Shown here piece after piece: positions 1 through 8,755 of a DNA stretch of 31,250 nucleotides. This DNA comes from a virus. The stretch spans positions 1 through 31,250 of IMG/VR virus record IMGVR_UViG_3300008339_000299; one strand, written 5' to 3'. The position numbers and the translations under genes are program-made. The stretch's first letter is position 1; each line of letters opens with the position of its first letter. Under the pieces are notes generated by a model. It saw only the letters and a program-made list of their open reading frames with translations. It was not told the DNA's origin and did no database searches.

Positions 1-109
1 CTGCGGCAGCTCCGATAGCTGTACCCCAACCTGGCATAACTGACGTTCCAGCTGCGGCTCCTGATGCGGCTCCTGATAATGCTCCTGCCTCTGCTGTTCC
101 TGCTCCCAT
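1..109 (-). CDS. Ala/Gly-rich internal virion protein, N-terminus only (runs off the left edge)
   Basis: Only the first 36 codons lie in the window. The protein starts MGAGTAEAGALSGAASGAAA and continues through a stretch with Met-Pro-Gly-Trp-Gly and more Ala/Gly. It begins two bases after the stop of the GNAT-like gene upstream, so it belongs to the same transcript. Low-complexity Ala/Gly amphipathic starts of this kind are common in ejected internal virion proteins of short-tailed phages, and the position just after the tail-hub genes fits. Function is inferred from start composition and position; no domain can be seen in this fragment. Confidence 0.6.
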   Translation of the reverse strand, partial: MGAGTAEAGALSGAASGAAAGTSVMPGWGTAIGAAA

Positions 110-111
110 AC

Positions 112-507
112 TTATATGTTTTTTACGTATTCTTTAATGTTTTTGTTTGTAATAAAGAAGTTAGACTCTATTAATGATTTATCTATAAAGCTATTACTAG
201 TTATTGTAAATAAAAGTTTATATCCTGTGTGCTGTAAAAAGTCAGACACTGAGTTTAAACCAAACGTCAAGGACCCTTCTCTTTCTATCTTTGATGCCTT
301 CTTGTTACCAGTAATAAATCCTACCCAACAAAAGTTTGAGTCTGAAAGATACAATGGTATTGCGTAAACCTCTTGCTCTTCATGATAAATTACAACTATA
401 TTTTCAGGTAACGCATCTATACTTAAAACTGGGAACCCCCAGTCATTCCACCACTGCTTCATGGTGTCATAGAAGTCTACCTTGTTCAATACCTTGTAAC
501 TTTTCAT
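112..507 (-). CDS. GNAT-like acetyltransferase-fold phage protein
   Basis: A 131-residue protein. The layout resembles small GNAT-fold proteins found beside internal virion genes in many phages: an aromatic start (QWWNDWGFPVLSIDALPEN, about residues 17-35), a central strand (AIPLYLSDSNFCWVGFITGN), then a helix and GYKLLFTITSNS near residue 96, ending in KEYVKNI. The classical acetyl-CoA loop (Q/RxxGxG/A) is not evident, so it may be a degenerate or structural member. A TAnnTTTG box ends only four bases before the start codon, which would make the message nearly leaderless; an internal Met16 just before the family-like segment is an alternative start. It sits between the muzzle C-terminal module and the internal virion gene. 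Confidence 0.5.
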   Translation of the reverse strand: MKSYKVLNKVDFYDTMKQWWNDWGFPVLSIDALPENIVVIYHEEQEVYAIPLYLSDSNFCWVGFITGNKKASKIEREGSLTFGLNSVSDFLQHTGYKLLFTITSNSFIDKSLIESNFFITNKNIKEYVKNI

Positions 508-511
508 TTTA

Positions 512-519
512 CAAAGATA
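512..519 (-). promoter_or_regulatory. Bacteroidetes-type -7 box TATCTTTG
   Basis: On the minus strand this reads TATCTTTG, a match to the Bacteroidetes -7 consensus TAnnTTTG. It lies in the 19-base gap between the 250-residue muzzle module and the GNAT-like gene and ends four bases before that gene's ATG. No TTG (-33) element is found 17-23 bases upstream. Confidence 0.5.
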
Positions 520-526
520 CTAAAAA

Positions 527-1279
527 TTATGGATAACTTTTAAATAGATCAGACTGAACAGAGAAAAGCTCTACCCTGTCTGTAGTTTGTATGGTTAACT
601 TAAACTGCATGTAATACCCTAGCTGAGGGTAAGACTCAGCAATTGAGTTCTTTATGAATAATAAGAAGTCACCATTACTAGGAATTGAACCAGATGGTAT
701 GGTCGTGTCTATAGTTACACTTGCTCCAGAAACAGAGGTTATTTTACCCAATAATAAAGGCAATCCAGCGTTATTTTTATACATCAAGTCACCAACACTT
801 ATTATGCTTCCAATAACAAAACTAAATGTTAATACCACCGCAGAAGGAGTAGTAGAGTTTACATTCACAACGTCTCCGATTCCCTGAGCAGACCTCATGT
901 TTATAGTTAAGTCATTACCGTTTCTTCTTATGAATGAATAAAATAACCCTTCCTTATTGTCAAACCATGACTCGTCAATAAGACCACTTGTAATGTTTGT
1001 ATTTACAACAGCGCTCCATGATTTATTTCCATTCAAGCATAACGTCTTGTAGTTCTTTACGTCAAGAGTATTGTCGTTAAATGCAGATGTAATTGTAGAT
1101 GGATACGGCACAATATTTCCGTAGAATGTATTCCTAGCAGCTCCTGTATTGTGCTGATAAAGCTGACCGTTTTTAAATGTATAGAGGTAGCTATTCATCC
1201 CTAAAATCTTTTCAGGAATAAAGGAGTAGAACGAAGTCCACCCCTGTGTAAAATTACTATATGTTAATGTTTTGTCCAT
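527..1279 (-). CDS. Tail muzzle C-terminal module, encoded as a separate protein
   Basis: A 250-residue protein beginning MDKTLTYSNFTQGWTSFYSF. The run of motifs (QGWTSFYSFIPEKILGM, LYTFKNGQLYQHN, ARNTFYG, then FNDN and KNYKTLCLNG) is the pattern I associate with the C-terminal part of the giant tail-hub/muzzle proteins of crAss-like and related phages. Here it has its own start codon one base after the stop of the 1648-residue muzzle protein. The most likely reading is a two-chain muzzle, with this chain at the distal end of the tail. The rest of the protein is beta-rich. No enzymatic motif is seen. Confidence 0.65.
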   Translation of the reverse strand: MDKTLTYSNFTQGWTSFYSFIPEKILGMNSYLYTFKNGQLYQHNTGAARNTFYGNIVPYPSTITSAFNDNTLDVKNYKTLCLNGNKSWSAVVNTNITSGLIDESWFDNKEGLFYSFIRRNGNDLTINMRSAQGIGDVVNVNSTTPSAVVLTFSFVIGSIISVGDLMYKNNAGLPLLLGKITSVSGASVTIDTTIPSGSIPSNGDFLLFIKNSIAESYPQLGYYMQFKLTIQTTDRVELFSVQSDLFKSYP

Positions 1280-1280
1280 G

Positions 1281-4200
1281 TTAACAGGTTCCAGTTATGG
1301 TTATTGATATTCCTCCTTGGGCATTTACGCTTCCTTGTTCTGCACAGAAGGAAGCTGATTCATTTAGTTCTAAAAATAAAAACTGAGGAATACCATCGCA
1401 GTTTGTATATCCAACATTTCCAGGGCCAGAGCTTGCTAATGCAAAGTACTCAATGCAGCCCTTTGGAGATCCGCAACTACCTGAGTACTCAATTGTTAGA
1501 GCTGGGATAACAGAAGGTAAGACTAGCTCTATACTTCCCTGAATAACACATACTCCAGTACCTAAATTTATTTCGTATGCCATAGGTTCTATAGGAGTTG
1601 TATTTGTTGGTATAGGAACAATAATTTCTTGACTTACATTATCGCAATCTAAATAATTGAACGTAGCGTTAAAACCTCCAGCACCTTTAAATGTACCTCC
1701 AGTCCACGTAAAGCAGCCTCCGCAATCTGGGCAAGATATAGGGTCTAGTAAGACTCCAGACAATAACTGTCTGTAAGTTCCTCCTGATTGATACCATCCA
1801 TCAGCAGCTAATGTAGTTAAATTAGAATTAGTATAAATAGATGTAGCTGATGAGAATGTACCTGAATTTATAAAGTAATCATTTGTTTCAGTACACTCGC
1901 AACACGCGTTGTATTCATCTAGACTACTGTAGCATAATGGTATCTCTGTAGATATTCTTAAATCCCATACCAAGTATAAGTACAAGCCAGTGTAAGCGAA
2001 GTCGTTTACAATTGCCTGATACACGCCTGTAGAAGGATTTGTTATAGGTGTTACGTTATTTAATAACGGTATTAATGAAGGTACGTCATAAAGATTATTT
2101 GAAACTAAATACTTAAACGAATTTGAAGGATCAAATGTATAAGTATCTCCAGATTCTTTTACTGATAACAAAGCTATATCACTTCCTATAGCAGGAGTCG
2201 TTCCTTGAGAAGTCAATCCATCTGTCAACTTGTAAAGCGAAACTCCACTTGAGTTAAGGCTTACAAAATCAATATCGTAAGCGCTTATATCTGTTCCAAG
2301 AGCCCATCTATAATTAGCGTGAGTTAGTAATCCTTCAGAAGCAGGTGAATTTAATACCACTTTTACTACTGCTAACGGCTTTAATTTTGGACACGGAGAA
2401 GATATTGTAAACGAGGCGTTATTTGGTATAACTGTAACCCTTACAAGCTCTGGTTCAAATGATGTTTTACTAAACTCAATATCTGTATTTTCTTCTATGT
2501 TTCTGTTAAAAACAATTAACCCGTCATACTCAACAATAACGTCTAAGTCACCAGATGTAACATCTACGTTAAAAGTAACATCACCTATTGTTTTTCCTAA
2601 GTCAACGTAGAATGTGCTTTCTTCGCTGCTATCGTATTTTGAAAGAACAGATCCGCAAGGATTTATATCATCATCCACTGGAAGTAGATCTTCCTTTAAA
2701 GACAACACGTACTCACTCATGTATGGATCGTACCCTCCAATTTTTAAGTTGTTTAATGAGTTTTTAAATTCATCTCTAAACCAATGCTTCATACCAAAAT
2801 CTGATATAACATCTAGCTGGTCAGCGCTATAAGAACCTCCTCTTAAGTTTAACACAGAAGCTCTCTTTACATCTGTAAAAAATGTTTCTGCTCCGTCAAC
2901 TATAAATGTTTCAGGATTATTACTTATACCGTTATCTTCAATTCTTGATACCTGAGTACCAAGTACTTCTGGAATAGAAAAAAGCGCTCCACCTCCAGCT
3001 GCGTCAGACAATAAGTTTTTACCTTGTAATAGATAAGAAATTTTATCCTCTTGAAGAACAAGAAGGTCTGTCTTCCTACCGTGCAATATTTCTATAGTAC
3101 CAAATACTTTTTCTAAATCTCTATAATTACCTAGAGCTAGGTTGTACTCGTTTAGTTTATTTATGTTTGTGTCTTGATTATATACCCCACTATATGTAAC
3201 TGAAGCATACCTATGTGCTTTCCTGTAGTCCTCTTGAGAAACAGCTGTAACCCTGCTACCTAAGTAGAAAGGAACACCTACTAACGCGTCATTTATTTTA
3301 TAGCTTTCACATCCGTTACCAAATGAAAAGCAGTTAAAGAAATCTAAATCAGAAACAGCTGAGTTAAAACCAGATGTTTGGTTAGAAACATTACCCTGGT
3401 GTAATCCATTTGCTATATCAAACACTTGATCGTTCTCATAAAATATCTCGTCGTTAGAATCTAATGGTTCTGTTTCAAATATAAAAGAAGACGTAGATTG
3501 TTGTACTGATATAAAACCACTTATGTAAGAATTTTTACTATTACATTTAGGAGTACCAGATTGAATTATAAGAAACAACCTACCATCCTTTGGTTGTAAC
3601 GGGTCATTATTTATGTATCCTTCTGCAAATTGATATTGATTTACTCCAGCTATTTCTGTTACAACATCTTGACAATCATAAAGATTATTTCCATAAGTTA
3701 TACCGTCAAAATCAATTATATTATGATACTGAACGTTTGTATTTAAGTCATCGTCCTCTCCGCTTGTAATACCTGAAGTTAAATCTACTTCCTGTCCTTC
3801 TACAAAATCATAAAAATTGTCATAATCCTCATTAACTACAAAGTTTTTTTTGTAGTCATAGTATCTAGAACCACAACCACGAGTCGCTCCGTTATCTCTC
3901 CAAACTCTAAAATCTATAGTAACAAGAGATCCAGCTGGTAAATTTATAGGTATATACGGTTGATTTCCAGGGGTTACTGGTAATGAAGAGTTGTAGTTTG
4001 GATTATCTTCATACATTCGTAAAGAGGCTGAAGGATAACTAAAACTACACTGTTCTATGCTTCTTACAATAAAAGAGTTTTCTTGGTAAATAGCTTGAAA
4101 ATTAGCAGCGTTTAACCTCATGTATGTTCCAGCTGGCTCTAACGGGCCTCCTGTTATAAAACCACTTCCTTTAGCCTGAACGTCTAAAATTTTTGCCTTT

Positions 4201-6227
4201 ACTAGTGTATTTAAAGGACCAGATGAATCTGCCTTTACTATTAACGTATCGTTTTCTTTTGCCTTACTTCTATTATCTCCATCCAGCTTAAACCAAGTAT
4301 AACCGTCTTCGTCTATAAAGAATATATTACAAAAAATTGTTTCATACCCTGCCTTAGAAGGTTTTAATACAAACTCATATTTTTTAGCCCATGAAGGCGC
4401 TATGTTATTTACAGATACCTGTAAGTAGTTTCTTGTATCAGAATCACCAGCTGGGAAAAAGACTGTGTTATTTGTGCATGTTAAGGCCGTACTTCTTCTA
4501 CCGTAATCATCCATATAAACTATTCCTAGCTCATAATCCCTGTTACTGTGTAAGCTTTTCTTGCTACCTGGCGTTGATATATAAGCCTCTGTAGAAGTAT
4601 TCTCAAAGTACTCGTAAGCATAATTATCAATACCCGTCGGGTGTTCTACAAAGAACTCCATGGCTGGTGCTTGTATACCTAATATGTTTGATTCAGGACC
4701 TGTTTGTTCTACTGATATTTGAAACCCTCCATTATTATTACTAATTCCACTACCTGTTTTAGTCCATGCTGGTACAGCACCTGCTACCTGCTTTGTTCTA
4801 ATAGCGCAGTTAAATGCGTCAGTCAGAGATAATCCGCTATCACATAGAGCTACGGTATTATGTGTAAATACCGCATCTATAAATTCCTGATCCGTACCTA
4901 AGTCATGTACACTTGTGTAGTCTCTAGGAAACGTGTAATAAAAAACATATTGAAAATTATTTAAAGGAGCGCCAGAAGGGTATAAAGAACTTCCCGAGAA
5001 ACCCGCGTGAACTAAGTTCATGTCTATAACCAATGTAAGCCCTTCGTTTAATGGGATACCTGATAAATCTATGTTTACTCTGGAGTTATTTATAAAATCA
5101 ACAAATGTAGGGTCTATAGTATAAACCATTCCATCTACTTCTGTTAAGTTTAGTTCATCTGAACCTATTTTTTCTTTTATCTTAGTTATACCGTAATCTA
5201 TGTTTACTCCTACATCATATCCATCAACATAGTTACCGTAAAAAATTCTATTACCCATTGTTGTTTGGGCTTTAGCAACTAATGGCACATTGTCATAAAG
5301 TCTTAAGAGCTCGCTCTCTGGAAGAACGGTGTATATTTTCTTGTTGTTAAAAATAATTTCTTTAACCTGGTTATCTCCCCATCCTTGCTCTTGTTTTCTA
5401 TACTTCTCTATAATATTTACTACGTTTGTATTTGAAAACTTAAAGCAAACATCCACACCAATAACAGTATCGTCTCCAGTGTCAAAAGAAACCTTTACAG
5501 AATTAAAAATATTCTGCATACCAGCGTTTGTATATGTAGAATAGTCTATATTAAAAGTACCTGGCTCAAAGGCTATGTCTGTAAATTTAGATAACGCACT
5601 GTATTCATTGTCTAAGTATTTGTATCTGTAAGAAAAAGAAATAAACTTGTCAATTATATAGTTCTCCTCTCCAGCTACGTTTAATAGCTCAATAATAGGG
5701 GCTTCCATAGGAGGAGCAACGATAACGTTTATATCCTCAGCTGTTATTTGGTCTGTAGGGTTAGGGAATGGGTATGATCTGTTTACGTTAATTTTTCTAG
5801 GAGGGTTTAAGTTATCCGTCCAAAAAAGTAAGTCATCAATTAAGTTAACCCCGTTTATTTTATATTTTTTATCAAAGTTTAAAACGCCAACTGTCTTAAC
5901 GTGATACTTAAGTGTCTGAGTATTAATGTTATAAGAAACAATCATGTCAAGCGCCAGTGGATCTGCAATGAACCAGTATATGGTTTCGTTTGCTCCATCC
6001 TGAAGAGCGCCTATGCACTCTGCTTGTGCAGAAAGTCCGTCTACATTACCTAGCTTAACGTTACCTATAGCATTTTCAATAGCACCCAAGCTGCTTAATT
6101 CAGTTGAGCCTATTCTTATGTTTAATGCGTCAATATATTCTCCATCTGGTAAAAGTCTCTCATCGATAGACTTGTTCATTTTACCACCGATAAATGTTAC
6201 TACTTCGTTTGTACCTACACCTGCCAT
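1281..6227 (-). CDS. Tail muzzle / tail-hub (nozzle) protein, 1648 residues
   Basis: The largest gene in the window. It starts MAGVGTNEVVTFIGGKMNKS, followed by DERLLPDGEYIDALNIRIGS, a signature I associate with the muzzle (tail stabilisation) proteins of crAss-like phages, which close the distal end of a short tail. The body is beta-rich and propeller-like. Near residue 1150 it reaches YDPYMSEYVLSL, after which family members usually go straight into the module encoded here by the separate 250-residue gene. Instead this protein continues with a beta-sandwich-like stretch (FYVDLGKTIGDVTFNVDV) and then a Cys-rich C-terminus of about 220 residues with CCEC and CPDCGGC clusters. It begins directly after the stop of the 305-residue connector gene, so the two are co-translated. 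Confidence 0.75.
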   Translation of the reverse strand: MAGVGTNEVVTFIGGKMNKSIDERLLPDGEYIDALNIRIGSTELSSLGAIENAIGNVKLGNVDGLSAQAECIGALQDGANETIYWFIADPLALDMIVSYNINTQTLKYHVKTVGVLNFDKKYKINGVNLIDDLLFWTDNLNPPRKINVNRSYPFPNPTDQITAEDINVIVAPPMEAPIIELLNVAGEENYIIDKFISFSYRYKYLDNEYSALSKFTDIAFEPGTFNIDYSTYTNAGMQNIFNSVKVSFDTGDDTVIGVDVCFKFSNTNVVNIIEKYRKQEQGWGDNQVKEIIFNNKKIYTVLPESELLRLYDNVPLVAKAQTTMGNRIFYGNYVDGYDVGVNIDYGITKIKEKIGSDELNLTEVDGMVYTIDPTFVDFINNSRVNIDLSGIPLNEGLTLVIDMNLVHAGFSGSSLYPSGAPLNNFQYVFYYTFPRDYTSVHDLGTDQEFIDAVFTHNTVALCDSGLSLTDAFNCAIRTKQVAGAVPAWTKTGSGISNNNGGFQISVEQTGPESNILGIQAPAMEFFVEHPTGIDNYAYEYFENTSTEAYISTPGSKKSLHSNRDYELGIVYMDDYGRRSTALTCTNNTVFFPAGDSDTRNYLQVSVNNIAPSWAKKYEFVLKPSKAGYETIFCNIFFIDEDGYTWFKLDGDNRSKAKENDTLIVKADSSGPLNTLVKAKILDVQAKGSGFITGGPLEPAGTYMRLNAANFQAIYQENSFIVRSIEQCSFSYPSASLRMYEDNPNYNSSLPVTPGNQPYIPINLPAGSLVTIDFRVWRDNGATRGCGSRYYDYKKNFVVNEDYDNFYDFVEGQEVDLTSGITSGEDDDLNTNVQYHNIIDFDGITYGNNLYDCQDVVTEIAGVNQYQFAEGYINNDPLQPKDGRLFLIIQSGTPKCNSKNSYISGFISVQQSTSSFIFETEPLDSNDEIFYENDQVFDIANGLHQGNVSNQTSGFNSAVSDLDFFNCFSFGNGCESYKINDALVGVPFYLGSRVTAVSQEDYRKAHRYASVTYSGVYNQDTNINKLNEYNLALGNYRDLEKVFGTIEILHGRKTDLLVLQEDKISYLLQGKNLLSDAAGGGALFSIPEVLGTQVSRIEDNGISNNPETFIVDGAETFFTDVKRASVLNLRGGSYSADQLDVISDFGMKHWFRDEFKNSLNNLKIGGYDPYMSEYVLSLKEDLLPVDDDINPCGSVLSKYDSSEESTFYVDLGKTIGDVTFNVDVTSGDLDVIVEYDGLIVFNRNIEENTDIEFSKTSFEPELVRVTVIPNNASFTISSPCPKLKPLAVVKVVLNSPASEGLLTHANYRWALGTDISAYDIDFVSLNSSGVSLYKLTDGLTSQGTTPAIGSDIALLSVKESGDTYTFDPSNSFKYLVSNNLYDVPSLIPLLNNVTPITNPSTGVYQAIVNDFAYTGLYLYLVWDLRISTEIPLCYSSLDEYNACCECTETNDYFINSGTFSSATSIYTNSNLTTLAADGWYQSGGTYRQLLSGVLLDPISCPDCGGCFTWTGGTFKGAGGFNATFNYLDCDNVSQEIIVPIPTNTTPIEPMAYEINLGTGVCVIQGSIELVLPSVIPALTIEYSGSCGSPKGCIEYFALASSGPGNVGYTNCDGIPQFLFLELNESASFCAEQGSVNAQGGISITITGTC

Positions 6228-7145
6228 CTATTTTAGCCACTTATTTTGACCTCTAAGGTTCATTAATAACCTACCTGGGTGCATATTACTAATTCTTATC
6301 CTTGCGTTCCTTAAAAGGGCTGATTTGTCTTTCTTAGCTCTGTTAACCACGTACTCATTAATTCCTGTCTTATTATTTAATAATGCGTACTTAATGTATG
6401 CGTAAATGTATTCTTCAAATAACTTGTTCACACTCACCTTTGCATCGTCTCCAGCCTCCATTCCATCTGAAATATATTCTAAAATACAAATTTCACCAGA
6501 CATCTCTGAGCTAAAGTTGATAACTCCATTAGCCTTGTCTATGTTATATGTAGGGTTAGAGTTTGCTGTCTCTGTATTTAAACCGAAACGAGATCCAACC
6601 TTATAATCAAATACCCAGTTACCATCGATAGACCATCCCTGCTTTCCAGAAAAAGGTCCAGCCCCTAAGTATATTGATTTGTTTTGATGTGTAAGCCTGT
6701 CATAATCTAACAACGATGTACCCTCAAGAATGTTCCCGTCAATATCAAATAAAACGTTGCAGTTGTTATCCTGAAGGTAGCTATTACTAGACATAACCTG
6801 AATGTTCTCAGACAATGGTCTTAAAACACCATCACTATAAACAGAAATTCTAACATAGTTAACATAGTCTGGAGGTAATATAAATTTAAGGTCATCACAG
6901 ATGCTCATCTCAAGAACCTTGATTTCCTTCATTGCATCGTAGTTCAATTCCTGAATCCCTCTCTTTGCATGAAATAAAACATTGTACTTGCTAACGTTGT
7001 TTATAAGCTTGTCATTTCCTACATACATCAGCATGAAGTTATTCACAATATCTCCTAGTGATGAATACTGATAGCTTCCCCAGTTCTCGTTCTGAGGAAC
7101 GTTTCCAGAGTTCTCGTAGTATTGGTATCCGTTTAAATATGCCAT
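6228..7145 (-). CDS. Tail adaptor / stabilisation (ring) protein
   Basis: A 305-residue soluble protein starting MAYLNGYQYYENSGNVPQNE. Characteristic blocks are NNVSKYNVLFHAKRGIQELN (about 46-65), FILPPDYVNYVRISVY (about 87-102) and a C-terminal helix-rich segment with NNKTGINEYVVNRAKKDKS. The set 'helical start, ILPPDYVxYxR, basic helical tail' recurs in structural proteins between capsid and muzzle genes of Bacteroidetes short-tailed phages and resembles head-tail adaptors of the T7 gp11/P22 gp4 functional class. It lies three bases after the 231-residue gene and abuts the muzzle gene, which supports a role at the head-tail joint. The exact ring assignment (R1-R4) cannot be made from sequence alone. 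Confidence 0.6.
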   Translation of the reverse strand: MAYLNGYQYYENSGNVPQNENWGSYQYSSLGDIVNNFMLMYVGNDKLINNVSKYNVLFHAKRGIQELNYDAMKEIKVLEMSICDDLKFILPPDYVNYVRISVYSDGVLRPLSENIQVMSSNSYLQDNNCNVLFDIDGNILEGTSLLDYDRLTHQNKSIYLGAGPFSGKQGWSIDGNWVFDYKVGSRFGLNTETANSNPTYNIDKANGVINFSSEMSGEICILEYISDGMEAGDDAKVSVNKLFEEYIYAYIKYALLNNKTGINEYVVNRAKKDKSALLRNARIRISNMHPGRLLMNLRGQNKWLK

Positions 7146-7148
7146 ATC

Positions 7149-7844
7149 TTATCCTTGTACTTGTTGGTTCTTTAATTCCTCATTGTTTCCAAAGCTATTA
7201 ACTTCCATCTCTCTAATAGATAATCCAGCAAATTCTAGTATCTTAGAAACCAATAAAGGCTCATCAGTTAATGGTAACTCAAAGTCTTGGTAGTCATTCG
7301 CTGATTGGTCAAATAATGGTTCACCGCCCACAATGTTTGTGTACGTCCACTTAGGATCTCTTGGGTATCTTATATACTGCAAAGAAACACCTGACGTTAT
7401 TGTTGTTGGATAAACAGTAACCAGGTTACCGTTTAAAACATATGCTGGGTATAATGTGCTAGGTGCAGTAAGATTCGATGAATTAAGATATAGAATTTTA
7501 TCAGCTGTAACCTTATCAATCTCTTTGTTTGCATATCTTAAGCTATTCATATAATACGATTCGGCAGGAACTGTAAAGTTAGAAGTTGTAGGTACATTTA
7601 CTAATGGACTAACAACAGATAACGTGTCAATTACATTCTCAATATTTTTTACAATATCGGATAGCCCAGCCCCAGATTGCCTTGCATTCTGCTTTATAAT
7701 CCATAAATTATACTGGTAAAAGTAGTCCTCGAAAATAGAAAGCTGAGCCTGCTTTGCAAATAAATTAAAATCCTCTGGCGTAATGTAACCAAAATTATTC
7801 TTATTAGCAGCAGACATTACAGTAGCTCTTACTGAATTAATCAT
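7149..7844 (-). CDS. Head-tail connector (ring) protein
   Basis: A 231-residue protein starting MINSVRATVMSAANKNNFGY, then ITPEDFNLFAKQAQLSIFED (about 21-40), which is helical, followed by beta-rich sequence and a segment reading QYIRYPRDPKWTY (about 158-170). A helical N-terminus that recognises a ring neighbour followed by a YPRDPKW-type strand is a pattern I know from connector proteins between capsid and muzzle genes of Bacteroidetes phages. It is the first gene after a terminator-promoter junction, so it starts a new transcript shared with the adaptor, muzzle and muzzle C-terminal genes. The A-rich leader after the -7 box is 16 bases. Confidence 0.55.
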   Translation of the reverse strand: MINSVRATVMSAANKNNFGYITPEDFNLFAKQAQLSIFEDYFYQYNLWIIKQNARQSGAGLSDIVKNIENVIDTLSVVSPLVNVPTTSNFTVPAESYYMNSLRYANKEIDKVTADKILYLNSSNLTAPSTLYPAYVLNGNLVTVYPTTITSGVSLQYIRYPRDPKWTYTNIVGGEPLFDQSANDYQDFELPLTDEPLLVSKILEFAGLSIREMEVNSFGNNEELKNQQVQG

Positions 7845-7860
7845 ATTTAAAAAGTTTTTA

Positions 7861-7868
7861 CAAAGATA
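7861..7868 (-). promoter_or_regulatory. -7 box TATCTTTG before the connector-muzzle operon
   Basis: Minus-strand TATCTTTG, 16 bases before the ATG of the connector gene. It lies two bases beyond the T-tract of a terminator, so one transcript ends and the next begins almost at the same place. No clear TTG -33 element; its place is taken by the terminator hairpin. Confidence 0.65.
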
Positions 7869-7870
7869 CT

Positions 7871-7900
7871 AAAAAAAAAGCACCCTAAAATAGAGTGCTT
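7871..7900 (-). terminator. Rho-independent terminator after the 248-residue gene
   Basis: On the minus strand the inverted repeat 7891-7900 / 7878-7887 forms a ten-pair stem (AAGCACTCTA with TAGGGTGCTT, one G-U pair) with a three-base loop, followed by a run of nine T (7879-7871, two of them paired in the stem). It starts 19 bases after the stop codon at 7920. Confidence 0.85.
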
Positions 7901-7919
7901 GTTTGTAATGTATAAAAGC

Positions 7920-8666
7920 TTACAGCTTGTTTTCCAGTAACCTTAAAACCTCGATACCTTCATCTGACTGTAGGAATGATGTTAAGATAAATAATGGATC
8001 CTCACCGAAAGGAATTGTCAATAATTTTTTCTTGTTCTGAGCTAAGTTGTAATAAATATCCCTGTTGTTGTTCTTTAAAACCAACAAGTTTTGGTCTAAA
8101 AATTTAGCAGCAGTATTCTGTAACTCTAGCATCGGATCGTTTAACACCTCTAAAAATTCTTGAGGGTTTACCTTAGCATAGATTAACACGTCTCTTTTAA
8201 GTTCTGCTGTAGACATCTTGTCAATCTTAGAACCTAATAAAACACGGGCAACCGTTTCTAACTTATCAACAGTTAAATCTCTTGCTGATAACTGAGCATC
8301 TAGCTCGTAGTTTAATTTTTCAATTTCAGAAGAAGCATCCTTTTCGGTATTTACTTCCTCAAATATTGGTCCGTTACCAGGATGGTAACTTAAGAACTCC
8401 TGTAAAACAGGATTTGTTCTTGGAACAATTAGTGCTCCATCAACAAATACAATAGGCTCTAAAATTAGATTACCATCTTGCATGTCTTCAAAAGGACTTT
8501 TTTGATTCTTAGCGTATCTTAACGCTCTGTTTGTTTGCTTTGTTTCATCAAAATAAAACAGATTTGATCTGGTTGTATTTTTAGATGGTAGCATGTAGCT
8601 TAAAGGTTTGAACTTTCTTTTTAAGACATAGATTTTGTCTGTTGATACTTTTGTTGTAGTTTTCAT
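7920..8666 (-). CDS. Conserved capsid-neighbour protein of Bacteroidetes phages, function unknown
   Basis: A 248-residue soluble protein. The N-terminal part is basic (KRKFKPLSYMLPSKNTTRSN) and followed by YFDETKQTNRALRYAKNQKS and PFEDMQDGNLILEPIVFVDG, blocks I recognise from proteins encoded next to the major capsid gene in Bacteroidetes phages. The C-terminal half is helical and acidic. The start at 8666 is preceded by an A-rich leader and not by a TAnnTTTG box, so expression probably depends on read-through of the capsid terminator 40 bases upstream. It has its own terminator. A head-completion or capsid-associated role is inferred from position only. Confidence 0.5.
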   Translation of the reverse strand: MKTTTKVSTDKIYVLKRKFKPLSYMLPSKNTTRSNLFYFDETKQTNRALRYAKNQKSPFEDMQDGNLILEPIVFVDGALIVPRTNPVLQEFLSYHPGNGPIFEEVNTEKDASSEIEKLNYELDAQLSARDLTVDKLETVARVLLGSKIDKMSTAELKRDVLIYAKVNPQEFLEVLNDPMLELQNTAAKFLDQNLLVLKNNNRDIYYNLAQNKKKLLTIPFGEDPLFILTSFLQSDEGIEVLRLLENKL

Positions 8667-8705
8667 TTGATATGATTTAATTTATTTATAATTTATTAAA
8701 AGAGT

Positions 8706-8737
8706 AAAAATTACCCCCGTAGATTCAACGAGGGTAA
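8706..8737 (-). terminator. Strong rho-independent terminator after the major capsid gene
   Basis: The inverted repeat TTACCCCCGT (8711-8720) / ACGAGGGTAA (8728-8737) gives a ten-pair stem with one G-U pair and a seven-base loop; in the minus direction it is followed by TTTTT (8710-8706). It begins 18 bases after the capsid stop codon. The GC-rich core in an AT-rich region makes this the best terminator in the window. Confidence 0.9.
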
Positions 8738-8755
8738 AATTTACAATTATTTATT

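Noticed and set aside
2095-2145. Further CAAANNTA boxes inside long genes, such as CAAATGTA in the muzzle
   Set aside because: Expected by chance in AT-rich coding DNA and not placed before a start codon.
4391-4594. Small plus-strand frames within the muzzle, fibre and capsid genes
   Set aside because: They lie antisense to well supported genes, have no promoter box at a sensible distance and show shadow-type composition.
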